Shown in pieces: positions 9,872-18,805 of a stretch of 64,000 nt of DNA (position 1 is the stretch's first letter; the number at the start of each line of letters is the position of its first letter). The DNA is from an uncultured Pelagibacteraceae bacterium. Lineage in GTDB: Bacteria; Pseudomonadota; Alphaproteobacteria; Pelagibacterales; Pelagibacteraceae. The translations under genes were made by a program, and so were the position numbers. The DNA is taken from contig CACLAC010000001.1 in assembly GCA_902604785.1 (NCBI GenBank), positions 62,001-126,000 on the forward strand, read 5' to 3'. The notes beneath the pieces are model-generated. The model saw only the letters and a program-made list of their open reading frames with translations. It did not search any database and was not told the origin of the DNA.

Positions 9872-10929
9872 TTAATAGAAAACTGAATTCCAAGCCATCT
9901 CCAACCTTCAGTATCTCTTAGAGAACAATTAATTCTGCCTCTTCTATCGTTAAACTTTTCTCTAAAAAAAACAATTAATTTGTTATTTTCTAATTTAATA
10001 TTTGATTTATTCCAACTTCCACCTTCGTTTGAGTAACAAGATATTTTATCTAAATTTTTTTGTTTAGAAAAAAAATTAATTATCATATTTGGTGGATTAT
10101 CTTTAGTTTTCACCAGCTTATCCTCGGGTAAAATATAATTATATTGCAAAGGTAAATATTTGACTAAATTATTAAATCTACTTATTTCTCCATATTTTTC
10201 ATTTATAGGAAATCTTGGCAATTCATATTTATCTTTGTTTAAATCAATTACACCTGAATGCTGACCGAAAGCAAATTTAAAGTTTTTTGAAATATATTGT
10301 TTTTGTTCAAGTGAATATTCTCCAAAAGGATAAGAAAAGAATATTGGATTATAACCAATATTATCTGTAAAAATTTTTATTGATTTGTCTATATCTTTTT
10401 TAAAATCATTAAAATCATAATTAACTAGATATTCATGAGAATGTGAATGATTCCCTAAAAATGCAAATTCTTCTTTTTCGATTTCTTTTATTTCATTCCA
10501 TGTCATATAACCATATTTACCCACAGCCTCTGTAGAAACAAATAATATAAAAGGAATTTTATTTTCCTTTAAGTATGGCCATGCATTTCTATAAAAGGAT
10601 GTAAATCCATCATCAATTGTTATTAATACTTTTTTATTTGATTTTGGAGTACTAAATTCTTCTTCAAATTTAATTGGATTATAAAATTTATAATTATTGG
10701 TTTTTATTATTTCAATATGTTTTTTAAAAATATCCATTTGTATATTTGTTGATGGATATTTATTTTCATTAAATCTATGATACATTAATGACAGAATTCC
10801 TTGTTCATTATGATTATATTTTTTATTTACACCATCAGCATAAACATTTAAAAAAAATAAAAAAAATATGAAAAATATGAAAAATTTAATAATAGACGCT
10901 GCAAATGATAAAATTATTTTTTCATTCAT
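9868..10929 (-). CDS. Secreted polysaccharide deacetylase (NodB / CE4 fold)
   Basis: A 353-residue exported enzyme predicted to remove acetyl groups from an N-acetylated polysaccharide. A phenylalanine-rich signal peptide (about 1-31) is followed by LSLMYHRF, the metal/base motif TIDDGF (Asp106-Asp107), the metal-binding HSHSH (161-165) and FSYPFGEY. These are the CE4 motifs in order. The C-terminal 70 residues are unassigned. The only usable ATG is at 10929, so its first 62 bases lie antisense to the start of tsaB. The substrate is unknown; the neighbouring glucosaminidase hints at peptidoglycan. Confidence 0.87.
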   Translation of the reverse strand: MNEKIILSFAASIIKFFIFFIFFLFFLNVYADGVNKKYNHNEQGILSLMYHRFNENKYPSTNIQMDIFKKHIEIIKTNNYKFYNPIKFEEEFSTPKSNKKVLITIDDGFTSFYRNAWPYLKENKIPFILFVSTEAVGKYGYMTWNEIKEIEKEEFAFLGNHSHSHEYLVNYDFNDFKKDIDKSIKIFTDNIGYNPIFFSYPFGEYSLEQKQYISKNFKFAFGQHSGVIDLNKDKYELPRFPINEKYGEISRFNNLVKYLPLQYNYILPEDKLVKTKDNPPNMIINFFSKQKNLDKISCYSNEGGSWNKSNIKLENNKLIVFFREKFNDRRGRINCSLRDTEGWRWLGIQFSIN

Positions 10930-11257
10930 TTCTGAAAAACAATCATATACCAGGAGTCATACAAACAGTAGAGAAAATTTTGACAATTTTATAAATCTTC
11001 TTTTGATTTTTTTAAAAGAATATAAAATAAAAATGGATGATGTTGAAAGAATTTTTGTTAATCAAGGACCAGGCAAATTTTCAAGTTTAAGAATTTCTAT
11101 ATCAATCGCAAAAGCTATATCATTGGCAAAAAATATCACTTTGACAGGTTTTAATTCAAAATTTGTTGAAAATGGAGATTACGAAAAGTTATTGGAGTCA
11201 AATAAAAAAAAAGACTTAGTAATTAATGATTTGATAAAACCCCTTTATTCGAGTTAA
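10868..11257 (+). CDS. tsaB: Very short TsaB-like t6A biosynthesis protein
   Basis: Similar to the N-terminal lobe of TsaB, the partner of TsaD in making threonylcarbamoyl-A37 of tRNA. It begins MKNLIIDAANDKIIF like the family, and GPGKFSSLRISISIAKA corresponds to the conserved GPGSFTGLR segment. It is only 129 residues (126 from the ATG at 10877), against roughly 220-230 usually, yet still ends in IKPLYSS, resembling the family's final PLY segment. This looks like internal reduction, not a broken gene. It overlaps the divergent deacetylase start by 62 bases. A rimI gene, often next to tsaB, is absent; fur follows after eight bases. Confidence 0.8.
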   Translation: MKNMKNLIIDAANDKIIFSFISEKQSYTRSHTNSRENFDNFINLLLIFLKEYKIKMDDVERIFVNQGPGKFSSLRISISIAKAISLAKNITLTGFNSKFVENGDYEKLLESNKKKDLVINDLIKPLYSS

Positions 11258-11265
11258 ATATAATT

Positions 11266-11673
11266 ATGTCTGAAACTATAGAAGAAAAATGTATTGCAAA
11301 GGGAGTTAAGCTTACTGATCAAAGAAAGATTATTGCTAAAATTATGAGTGAATCTCAAGATCACCCAGACGTTGATGAATTATATAAAAGAGCATCTGCA
11401 GTAGATAAAAAAATTAGTATTGCAACAGTATATAGAACTGTAAAACTATTTGAAGAGTCTGGGATCGTAACCAAGCATGATTTTAAAGGTGGCAAAGCAA
11501 GATATGAAGAATTAAGTGAGAGCCATCATGATCATTTAATTGATATAAAGACAGGAGAAATAATAGAGTTTGTTGATGAAGAAATTGAAAATTTACAAAA
11601 AAAAGTTGCAGATAAATATGGATATAAACTGGTTGACCATAAACTAGAATTGTATGGAATAAAAAAGAAATAA
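11266..11673 (+). CDS. Fur-family metal-responsive regulator (Fur/Mur type)
   Basis: A 135-residue winged-helix repressor. The DNA-binding domain (about 10-78) includes LTDQRKIIAKIM and the recognition helix ISIATVYRTVKLFEESG; the dimerisation domain begins with the metal-binding SHHDHLID (86-93). The C-terminal CxxC zinc pairs of classical Fur are missing, and only one cysteine (Cys9) is present. That suits alphaproteobacterial Fur/Mur proteins, which often sense manganese or iron without these pairs. It lies in the order tsaB-fur-miaB seen in many alphaproteobacteria. Which metal it senses cannot be read from sequence. Confidence 0.9.
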   Translation: MSETIEEKCIAKGVKLTDQRKIIAKIMSESQDHPDVDELYKRASAVDKKISIATVYRTVKLFEESGIVTKHDFKGGKARYEELSESHHDHLIDIKTGEIIEFVDEEIENLQKKVADKYGYKLVDHKLELYGIKKK

Positions 11674-11676
11674 AAA

Positions 11677-13008
11677 ATGAAAAAAAAAGTTTTTATTAAA
11701 ACATTTGGATGCCAGATGAATGAGTATGATTCAAATCGTATTTATGATTCTATCAGTAAAATTGGTTATCATAAAAGTGAAGATCAAAATAATGTCGATT
11801 GTTATATATTAAATACCTGTCACATTAGAGACAAAGCAAAAGAAAAAGTGTTTCATGAAATTGGCAGGGTAAAAGAAATTTATAGAGGAAAAAATAAACC
11901 AATAATGGTAGTTGCAGGTTGCGTAGCTCAAGCTGAAAATCAAGAAGTGCTTAATAGAGATCCATATATTGATATTGTAATTGGCCCTCAGTCATACCAT
12001 AAAATGAATGATCTTTTAGAGAGTAATATTTTTAAAAAAAAAATTGAAGAAACAGAATTCGACTCTGTTTCCAAATTTAAATATTATGATGAAATAGAAA
12101 ACAAAAATAATAATATATCGGCTTATTTAACTATACAAGAGGGTTGTGATAAGTTTTGTCATTTTTGTGTTGTGCCTTATACAAGGGGGCCTGAGTATTC
12201 AAGACCATTTTATCAAGTTATAAATGAAGCTGAGCAATTAGTTAAAAATGGAGTAAAAGAAATTACTTTATTAGGTCAGAATGTTAATGCATATTATTTC
12301 AAAGATAATACCAAAGAATATAGAATCTCAGATTTAATTAAATATCTTGATAAAATCAAAGAAATAAAAAGAATAAGATATACCACTTCTCATCCAAAAG
12401 ACATGACTGATGATTTAATTGAATGTTATGAAAGTAGTAGAAAACTTATGCCTTTTGTTCATTTACCAATACAAAGTGGTTCAGATCGTATTTTACATTT
12501 AATGAATCGCAAACATAAAGTTGAAGATTATTTAAATGTTTATTTTAAAATAAAAAAATTAAACCCAGAAGTAGAATTTTCAAGTGATTTTATAATTGGC
12601 TATCCTGGAGAAACAGAAAAAGACTTTTCTGATACATTAAAATTATTAGAAAAAATTCGATTTGTTAATTCTTTTTCATTTGTATTTAGTCCGAGACCAG
12701 GAACGAAGGCGGCCAATTTAAAAATGGTCGATAGTGAAGTTGCAAAAAAAAGACTAATCACGATTCAAAAAAAATTATTTAATAATCAAATTGAATTAAA
12801 CAAATCCATGGAAAATCAAAAAATTGAAGTATTGATAGAAAATAAACTTTCTGGTCAAAATAAATTATTTGGTAGAAATAAATATTTGTCCTCAGTAATA
12901 TTGGAAGGTAGTGAAAGTTTGATAGGAAATTTGGTAGATGTTAAGATTACTAGTAGTAATCAAAAAACATTATTTGGAATAATCGAAAAAAATATGAAAG
13001 CAGCATAA
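11677..13008 (+). CDS. miaB: tRNA-2-methylthio-N6-dimethylallyladenosine synthase MiaB
   Basis: A radical-SAM methylthiotransferase modifying A37 of tRNAs that read UNN codons. 443 residues in the expected three parts. The N-terminal MTTase domain has cluster cysteines at 12 (FGCQMNEYDS), 48 (NTCHIRD) and 82 (AGCVAQ). The radical-SAM core has the CxxxCxxC set at 157, 161 and 164 with PYTRGPEYSRP. A C-terminal TRAM-like domain completes it. It starts four bases after the Fur-family gene. Confidence 0.97.
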   Translation: MKKKVFIKTFGCQMNEYDSNRIYDSISKIGYHKSEDQNNVDCYILNTCHIRDKAKEKVFHEIGRVKEIYRGKNKPIMVVAGCVAQAENQEVLNRDPYIDIVIGPQSYHKMNDLLESNIFKKKIEETEFDSVSKFKYYDEIENKNNNISAYLTIQEGCDKFCHFCVVPYTRGPEYSRPFYQVINEAEQLVKNGVKEITLLGQNVNAYYFKDNTKEYRISDLIKYLDKIKEIKRIRYTTSHPKDMTDDLIECYESSRKLMPFVHLPIQSGSDRILHLMNRKHKVEDYLNVYFKIKKLNPEVEFSSDFIIGYPGETEKDFSDTLKLLEKIRFVNSFSFVFSPRPGTKAANLKMVDSEVAKKRLITIQKKLFNNQIELNKSMENQKIEVLIENKLSGQNKLFGRNKYLSSVILEGSESLIGNLVDVKITSSNQKTLFGIIEKNMKAA

Positions 13009-13009
13009 T

Positions 13010-14017
13010 TTGGGTAATATAGCTTACAAAAATTCAAAGTCAGATCTAAAATTTGTATATTCTGAAAATAATGCTCTTAGTATTATTTTTCAAAATAACG
13101 ATATTTTAATAGGCATTCTTGGAGAATTTAATAATAATTTAAAAGAATTAGAGAGGATTACTCAAACTAAGATATATTCAAGAGGAAACTCTATACTTGT
13201 TAAGAGCGATCCTGAAAAAAATGATTTAATTAAGAATGCTATTCAATTTTTAACTAATCAATTTTTAAATAATGGAAGTATTGAAAAAAAAGATATAATT
13301 TCATCAGTTAATAAATTTATGATAGATGAAAAATTAAAAAAAACAGGAACAAATATAGAGTATATTATTAAAACACCAAAAAAATCAGTCATTCCAAGAT
13401 CTGAAAAACAAAAAAATTATGTGAGAGCACTTAAAGAAAGTGAAATAATAATTTCAGCCGGACCTGCTGGTACAGGCAAAACATTCTTAGCTGTTGCTGT
13501 GGCTCTTACGATGCTTTTAGATAAAAAAATAGAAAGAATTATTCTATCAAGACCAGCAGTTGAAGCAGGTGAGAGATTAGGATTTTTACCAGGAGATATG
13601 AGGGAAAAAGTAGATCCTTATTTGAGACCTTTATATGACTCACTTTATGATTTGTTAGATTTTGAAAAAATTCAAAAGAAAATTGAAGCAGGCGACATAG
13701 AAATTGCACCATTAGCTTTTATGAGAGGAAGAACACTAAAAAACTCATTTGCAATTTTAGATGAAGCTCAAAATGCTACAGATACTCAAATAAAAATGTT
13801 TTTAACAAGAATTGGTGAAAATTCTAAGATAGTAATAAATGGAGATCCTTCACAAATTGATTTACCAAATAAATCATTATCAGGACTTAGTAGATCAAAA
13901 AATCTACTTGGACATTTAAAAGAAATTTCTGTTGTTGATTTTGATCATACTGATGTTGTTAGACATCCTTTAATTTCAAAAATTGTTAAAGCATATTCAG
14001 ATCAAAAAACTGATTAA
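13010..14017 (+). CDS. phoH: PhoH-family ATPase, TTG start
   Basis: A PhoH-like P-loop ATPase of 335 residues, probably linked to RNA metabolism through the adjacent ybeY. A KH-like N-terminal part (about 20-90) precedes the ATPase core with Walker A GPAGTGKT (151-158), RPAVEAGERLGFLPGD and the acidic Walker B LDEAQNAT. The start must be TTG at 13010: in this frame a TGA lies at 12995-12997, no ATG follows for about 100 codons, and TTG is the only start codon in between. It overlaps ybeY by one base (TAATG). Confidence 0.93.
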   Translation: MGNIAYKNSKSDLKFVYSENNALSIIFQNNDILIGILGEFNNNLKELERITQTKIYSRGNSILVKSDPEKNDLIKNAIQFLTNQFLNNGSIEKKDIISSVNKFMIDEKLKKTGTNIEYIIKTPKKSVIPRSEKQKNYVRALKESEIIISAGPAGTGKTFLAVAVALTMLLDKKIERIILSRPAVEAGERLGFLPGDMREKVDPYLRPLYDSLYDLLDFEKIQKKIEAGDIEIAPLAFMRGRTLKNSFAILDEAQNATDTQIKMFLTRIGENSKIVINGDPSQIDLPNKSLSGLSRSKNLLGHLKEISVVDFDHTDVVRHPLISKIVKAYSDQKTD

Positions 14018-14460
14018 TGATTAAAGCCAATGTAATTTTGGATAATTATAAATGGAAGAAAAAAATTAATAATCCAAATAATTACTTTAAAAAAAGACTT
14101 AATAAATTGAATAAAATGAGCTCTTTTAAAAGAAAAAATTTTGAATTCACAGTTTTTTTAACAAATAATAAAAAAATGAAAAGTTTGAATTTCAAATTCA
14201 GAAAAGAAAATAAACCTACAGATGTATTATCTTTTCCATTTAGCCAATTAAAAAAAAGTGAATATATTGGTGATATAGCTATCTCATTTGAAATAGTTAA
14301 TCAAAGATCAAAATTTTCAAATTTTTTTTTAGAACTAGATAAAATGTGGATACATGGATATTTCCATTTAATTGGATATGATCATAAAAAAATAATAGAT
14401 TTTAAAAAGATGTCTAAAAAAGAAAACTCAGTATTAAATTATTTCCACAAAACGATTTGA
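14017..14460 (+). CDS. ybeY: Endoribonuclease YbeY
   Basis: A metal-dependent RNase for 16S rRNA 3'-end maturation and ribosome quality control. 147 residues; the zinc motif HGYFHLIGYDH places the ligands at His113, His117 and His123. The upstream TDVLSFPF segment is also typical. It is translationally coupled to phoH by a TAATG overlap and followed immediately by lnt. The corC/hlyC gene that often separates ybeY and lnt is absent. Confidence 0.96.
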   Translation: MIKANVILDNYKWKKKINNPNNYFKKRLNKLNKMSSFKRKNFEFTVFLTNNKKMKSLNFKFRKENKPTDVLSFPFSQLKKSEYIGDIAISFEIVNQRSKFSNFFLELDKMWIHGYFHLIGYDHKKIIDFKKMSKKENSVLNYFHKTI

Positions 14461-15986
14461 CTTCATTAATACAAAATAAATTATTAATTTATATTATACC
14501 ATTTATAATCGGTTTATTAACTTCTTATAGTCTTCCACCATATAGTTTATTTTTTATAAATTTAATTACGTTTCCAATATTATTTTTTTTTCTTATACTT
14601 AACTATCAAAAAGGAAAGTGGACATCTTTTAAGATTGGATGGATGTTTGGTTTTGGATATTTTATTTCAAATTTATATTGGATATCAAATTCACTTACCT
14701 TTGAAGAAATTTTTAAACCATTAATACCTTTTTCATTAATTATTATTCCACTGTTTTTGGGATTATTTTATGGGCTTAGCACATTTTTTTGTTCTTTTTT
14801 CAATCTAAAAAAAAAATTTTCATCAATTTTTATATTTTCATTTTTTTTTTCAGTTGTTGAGTATTTAAGAAGCTTTATTTTTGGAGGATTTCCATGGAAC
14901 CTGATTGCTTATAGCTTTACAGATTATTTGCAATTAATTCAAATTCTTTCATTAGTTGGGACTTATGCTTTTAATCTTTTATGTATTACTTTATTTTTAA
15001 CACCTTCTATAATTTTTTTTAAGTATACGAAGAAGAAAAAAATATTTTTTTTAATCTCTTCTATTTTTCTTCTTTCCATAAATTTTTTTTATGGAGATTC
15101 AGTAATTAAAAAATACGAAGAAATTAATAAAACAAATTTAAATTTTATAATAAAAATTATGTCACCAAAAGTAGATATTAAAAGATTTTTTGAAAATGAA
15201 GCACCAGAAAAAACAATTTTAGAATTAATAAAATTAAGTAAACCTAATTATTCAGAAAATACGTTATTTATTTTTCCTGAAGGTGTACTTTCTAATATTT
15301 ATTTGCAAGATTTAAAAAATTTTAGTTTTATAATCTCAGAAAATTTTTCTGACAAACATAAGATAATTTTGGGAATAAGTAGTTTTGAAAATTCAAAAAT
15401 ATTTAATTCGCTGGTAGTTTTGGATAATGACGCAAATATATTAGCAAAATATGATAAAAATAAGCTAGTTCCTTTTGGAGAGTATTTACCTTTTGAAAAC
15501 TTATTAAGAAATTTTGGATTAAAAAAAATTACTCAAGGATATCAATCTTTTTCTTCAAGTAATGAGAGAGATATAATTAAAATTGACAATATAAGTTTTC
15601 TTCCTTTAATTTGTTATGAAGTAATTTATTCAGGAATTATTAATAAAAATAGTGAAGATTTTGATTTTATAATTAATATATCAGAAGATGGATGGTTTGG
15701 AGATTCTGTTGGTCCATATCAGCATTTTTCTCATTCTATATTTAGATCAATAGAAGAGGGAAAAAATTTAATACGTTCGGCAAACAATGGTATTTCGGCA
15801 CATATTGACGCAATAGGAAAAGTAAAAAAAAAAATAAAATCAACTGACAGTGGATTTATAGAGATTAGAAATATTCTAAAAAAAAAAAATACTTTTTTTA
15901 ATACTCATGGCAACAAGATCTTCTTTTATTTTTTAATTTTTTATATTAGTTTGATTTTTTTTTTAAAAAAAAAGGAGAATAAATGA
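14457..15986 (+). CDS. lnt: Apolipoprotein N-acyltransferase Lnt, TTG start
   Basis: An inner-membrane enzyme that adds the third acyl chain to lipoproteins. 509 residues: several membrane helices in the first 210 residues, a nitrilase-like periplasmic domain (about 225-480) and a final helix. The catalytic triad is visible as Glu275 (FIFPEG), Lys336 ([13 protein letters not shown]) and Cys386 (PLICYEVIY). The TTG at 14457 overlaps the ybeY stop codon. Lipoprotein clients in this window include the BON protein and the LptM-like peptide. Confidence 0.95.
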   Translation: MTSLIQNKLLIYIIPFIIGLLTSYSLPPYSLFFINLITFPILFFFLILNYQKGKWTSFKIGWMFGFGYFISNLYWISNSLTFEEIFKPLIPFSLIIIPLFLGLFYGLSTFFCSFFNLKKKFSSIFIFSFFFSVVEYLRSFIFGGFPWNLIAYSFTDYLQLIQILSLVGTYAFNLLCITLFLTPSIIFFKYTKKKKIFFLISSIFLLSINFFYGDSVIKKYEEINKTNLNFIIKIMSPKVDIKRFFENEAPEKTILELIKLSKPNYSENTLFIFPEGVLSNIYLQDLKNFSFIISENFSDKHKIILGISSFENSKIFNSLVVLDNDANILAKYDKNKLVPFGEYLPFENLLRNFGLKKITQGYQSFSSSNERDIIKIDNISFLPLICYEVIYSGIINKNSEDFDFIINISEDGWFGDSVGPYQHFSHSIFRSIEEGKNLIRSANNGISAHIDAIGKVKKKIKSTDSGFIEIRNILKKKNTFFNTHGNKIFFYFLIFYISLIFFLKKKENK

Positions 15987-17146
15987 AGAAAGATTTTTTA
16001 TTTACAAGTGAGTCAGTTTCAGAAGGACATCCAGATAAAGTATGTGATAGAATTTCAGATATGGTTGTTGATACATACCTAGGTATGGAGCCACAAGCTA
16101 GAGTGGCTTGCGAAACTTTAACAACTACAAACAAAGTTGTATTAGCTGGAGAAACAAGAGGACCTGATATTAATAAAGATGAACTAATTTCTAAAGTTAG
16201 AGATTGTATTAAAGATATTGGATACGACCAAGATGGTTTTACTTGGAGAGATGCAACTAAAATTGAAAGTCATTTACATTCACAATCAGCTGACATTGCA
16301 ATGGGAGTAGACTCATCAGGAAATAAAGATGAAGGTGCAGGAGATCAAGGAATAATGTTTGGTTATGCATGTAATGAAACAGATGTTTTAATGCCAGCGC
16401 CAATTCATTACTCTCATAAAATTTTAAGATTAATGGCGGAAGATAGAAAATCTGGAAATCTTAATGGAATAGAACCAGATTCAAAAAGTCAAATTACTAT
16501 TGAATATAAAAATGGTAAACCATCAGCAGTAAAATCAGTAGTAATTTCTACACAACATTCTAAAGATGTTAACTTAGCTAAAGTAAAAGAGCTTTGTCTG
16601 CCATACATTGAGAAATCTATTCCAAAAAATTTATTAGGAAATCTTGATGAAAATGAAATTTATATAAATCCAACAGGCAATTTTGTTATCGGAGGACCAG
16701 ATGGAGATAGTGGATTAACAGGAAGAAAAATTATTGTTGATACTTATGGAGGTGCAGCACCTCATGGTGGAGGAGCATTTTCAGGAAAAGATCCAACAAA
16801 GGTAGATAGATCAGCAGCATATGCTTCAAGATATCTTGCAAAAAATGTTGTAGCTTCAGGAATTGCTGAAAAGTGTCTAATTCAATTAGCATACGCCATA
16901 GGTGTTTCAAAACCTTTATCAATTTATGTAGATTTATTTGATAATGATGAGCAAAAAAATATGCATGTTGAAAAATTGATAAATGAAAATTTTGATTTAA
17001 GCCCTAGAGGAATTAGAGAAATGCTAGGTTTAAACAAGGCAATATATCAAAAAACGGCTGCATACGGTCATTTTGGTAGAGAACCAGAATCTGATGGTTC
17101 ATTTTCATGGGAAAAAACTGACAAATCAGAGGTTTTCGAGAAGTAA
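15983..17146 (+). CDS. metK: S-adenosylmethionine synthetase
   Basis: Makes SAM from methionine and ATP. 387 residues, standard length. The N-terminus [20 protein letters not shown] carries the methionine/ATP-binding signature, followed by [12 protein letters not shown] and the phosphate-binding [17 protein letters not shown] clear Shine-Dalgarno (AAAGGAG) lies inside the end of lnt, and the ATG overlaps the lnt stop. There is no 5' leader long enough for a SAM riboswitch. SAM users encoded nearby include MiaB, RsmI and UbiE. Confidence 0.97.
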   Translation: MKKDFLFTSESVSEGHPDKVCDRISDMVVDTYLGMEPQARVACETLTTTNKVVLAGETRGPDINKDELISKVRDCIKDIGYDQDGFTWRDATKIESHLHSQSADIAMGVDSSGNKDEGAGDQGIMFGYACNETDVLMPAPIHYSHKILRLMAEDRKSGNLNGIEPDSKSQITIEYKNGKPSAVKSVVISTQHSKDVNLAKVKELCLPYIEKSIPKNLLGNLDENEIYINPTGNFVIGGPDGDSGLTGRKIIVDTYGGAAPHGGGAFSGKDPTKVDRSAAYASRYLAKNVVASGIAEKCLIQLAYAIGVSKPLSIYVDLFDNDEQKNMHVEKLINENFDLSPRGIREMLGLNKAIYQKTAAYGHFGREPESDGSFSWEKTDKSEVFEK

Positions 17147-17202
17147 ATAAAGTTGAATAATTAAAAAAAATATCTATATTTCAGGTACATTGTTGAAATT
17201 TC

Positions 17203-17229
17203 AAAATGGGCCTCGGCCCATTTTTTTTT
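17203..17229 (+). terminator. Hairpin plus U-run directly before the nusA ribosome-binding site
   Basis: AAAATGGGC pairs with GCCCATTTT around a CTCG loop (17203-17224), and the T-run continues to 17229. This is an intrinsic-terminator shape in the 95-base metK-nusA spacer. The nusA Shine-Dalgarno GGAG begins at the very next base, so it probably works as an attenuator that sets read-through into nusA-infB-pnp as well as ending metK transcripts. NusA, itself a termination factor, could feed back here (inference). Confidence 0.8.
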
Positions 17230-17241
17230 GGAGAAAGCTAA

Positions 17242-18795
17242 ATGTTAAATAGAAGAGCAGATAAATTAGAATTAATTAGAATTGCTGAGGCGGTAGCATT
17301 AGAAAAATCTATTGATAAAGAATTAATCATAAATTCTATGGAAAATGGTATAGCAAAAGCTGCTAAATCCAAGTTTGGTTCTGAAAATGAGATTGAAGTA
17401 CAAATTAATAGAGATAACGGAGATATTGGAATTTTTAGAAAATTATTAATAGTAGAAAATCCTGAAAATATAAATTTAGAAATAAGTCTAGAAGATGCTG
17501 TAAAGTTAAATGAAAATAATAAAGATAAAAAAATTGGTGATGAAATATTACAACCTTTACCATCCTTTGACTTTGGTAGAATTGCGGCACAGACAGCAAA
17601 ACAAGTAATAACTTTTAATGTAAGAGAAGCTGAAAGAGAGAGACAATATAATGATTTTAAAGATAAAAAAGATACTATTTTAAGTGGAATTGTTAAAAGA
17701 TTAGAATTTGGAAATGTTATTGTTGACTTAGGTCGAACTGAGTCAATTATACAAAAAAATGAATTAATACCTAGAGAAAACATAAAAGCTGGTGACAGAG
17801 TTAAAGCTTATTGTTTAGATGTTAGAAGAGAACCTAGGGGTCAACAAATATTTTTATCTAGAGCACACCCAAAATTTATGGAAAAATTGTTTATACAAGA
17901 AGTACCAGAAATTTATGATGGTCTTATTGAAATTAAGTCTTCCTCAAGAGATCCAGGAAGTAGAGCAAAAATTTGTGTTAAAGCTATTGATACATCTTTA
18001 GATCCAGTGGGTGCTTGTGTTGGAATGAGAGGCAGTAGAGTTCAAGCAGTTGTCAATGAACTTCAAGGAGAAAAAATTGATATAGTTAATTGGTCTGAAG
18101 ATCCTGCAGTTGTTGTATCAAATGCTCTGTCACCAGCAGAAGTTTTAAGGGTTAATGTTAATAGTGAGGAAAGAAAATTAGATGTAATTTTATCTGAGGA
18201 AAATCTAAGTAAAGCAATTGGTAGAAGGGGCCAAAATGTAAGATTAGCAACAAAACTACTAAATTACGAAATTAATATTATGACAGATCAAGAGGACTCT
18301 GAAAGAAGACAACTGGAGTTTAAAGAAAAAACAGATAATTTTGTAAAAAATTTAGAATTAGACGAAACTTTAGGACAGTTGCTTGTTGCTGAAGGATTTT
18401 CTACAATTGACGATATTAAAGATAGTACTCCTGAAATTTTGTCAAAAATAGAAGGAATCGAAACTGATACTGCCAAAGAATTAATTGATAGAGCAAAAGA
18501 ATTTCATCAAAAAGACCAAGAAGAAATTTCCAATAAAATTAAGGACCTTGGTTTAGATAATGAACTAATTAATCATAAAGGATTAACTCCTGGAATGCTA
18601 GTGACTCTTGGTGAACAAAAAATTTTAAAACTAAATGATTTTGCAGATTTAGCTTCAGATGAATTGACAGGTACTTACGATATGATTAAAGGAGAGAGAA
18701 TCAGAATTAAAGGGTATCTCGAGGATTTTGCTTTATCAAATAAAGAGGCAGATGATCTAATTATGTCTGCTAGAGCAAAAGTTTATCAAGATTGA
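17242..18795 (+). CDS. nusA: Transcription termination/antitermination factor NusA
   Basis: Binds RNA polymerase and nascent RNA to control pausing, termination and antitermination. 517 residues: RNAP-binding N-domain (about 1-130), S1 domain (about 135-200), two KH domains (about 230-350, with GACVGMRGSRVQAV and AIGRRGQNVRLA) and two C-terminal helix-hairpin-helix acidic repeats (about 365-515), an alphaproteobacterial-length protein. It has a GGAG ribosome-binding site just after the attenuator. The rimP gene that normally precedes nusA is missing, as is a YlxR-type gene between nusA and infB. Confidence 0.96.
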   Translation: MLNRRADKLELIRIAEAVALEKSIDKELIINSMENGIAKAAKSKFGSENEIEVQINRDNGDIGIFRKLLIVENPENINLEISLEDAVKLNENNKDKKIGDEILQPLPSFDFGRIAAQTAKQVITFNVREAERERQYNDFKDKKDTILSGIVKRLEFGNVIVDLGRTESIIQKNELIPRENIKAGDRVKAYCLDVRREPRGQQIFLSRAHPKFMEKLFIQEVPEIYDGLIEIKSSSRDPGSRAKICVKAIDTSLDPVGACVGMRGSRVQAVVNELQGEKIDIVNWSEDPAVVVSNALSPAEVLRVNVNSEERKLDVILSEENLSKAIGRRGQNVRLATKLLNYEINIMTDQEDSERRQLEFKEKTDNFVKNLELDETLGQLLVAEGFSTIDDIKDSTPEILSKIEGIETDTAKELIDRAKEFHQKDQEEISNKIKDLGLDNELINHKGLTPGMLVTLGEQKILKLNDFADLASDELTGTYDMIKGERIRIKGYLEDFALSNKEADDLIMSARAKVYQD

Positions 18796-18805
18796 GAAAT
18801 GAAAA

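Noticed and set aside
15961-15986. SAM riboswitch before metK
   Set aside because: metK overlaps lnt, leaving no leader that could fold into any SAM riboswitch.
17238-17783. 181-codon open frame antisense to nusA
   Set aside because: It mirrors nusA codons in an AT-rich gene, has no ribosome-binding site or recognisable domain, and overlaps a certain gene completely.
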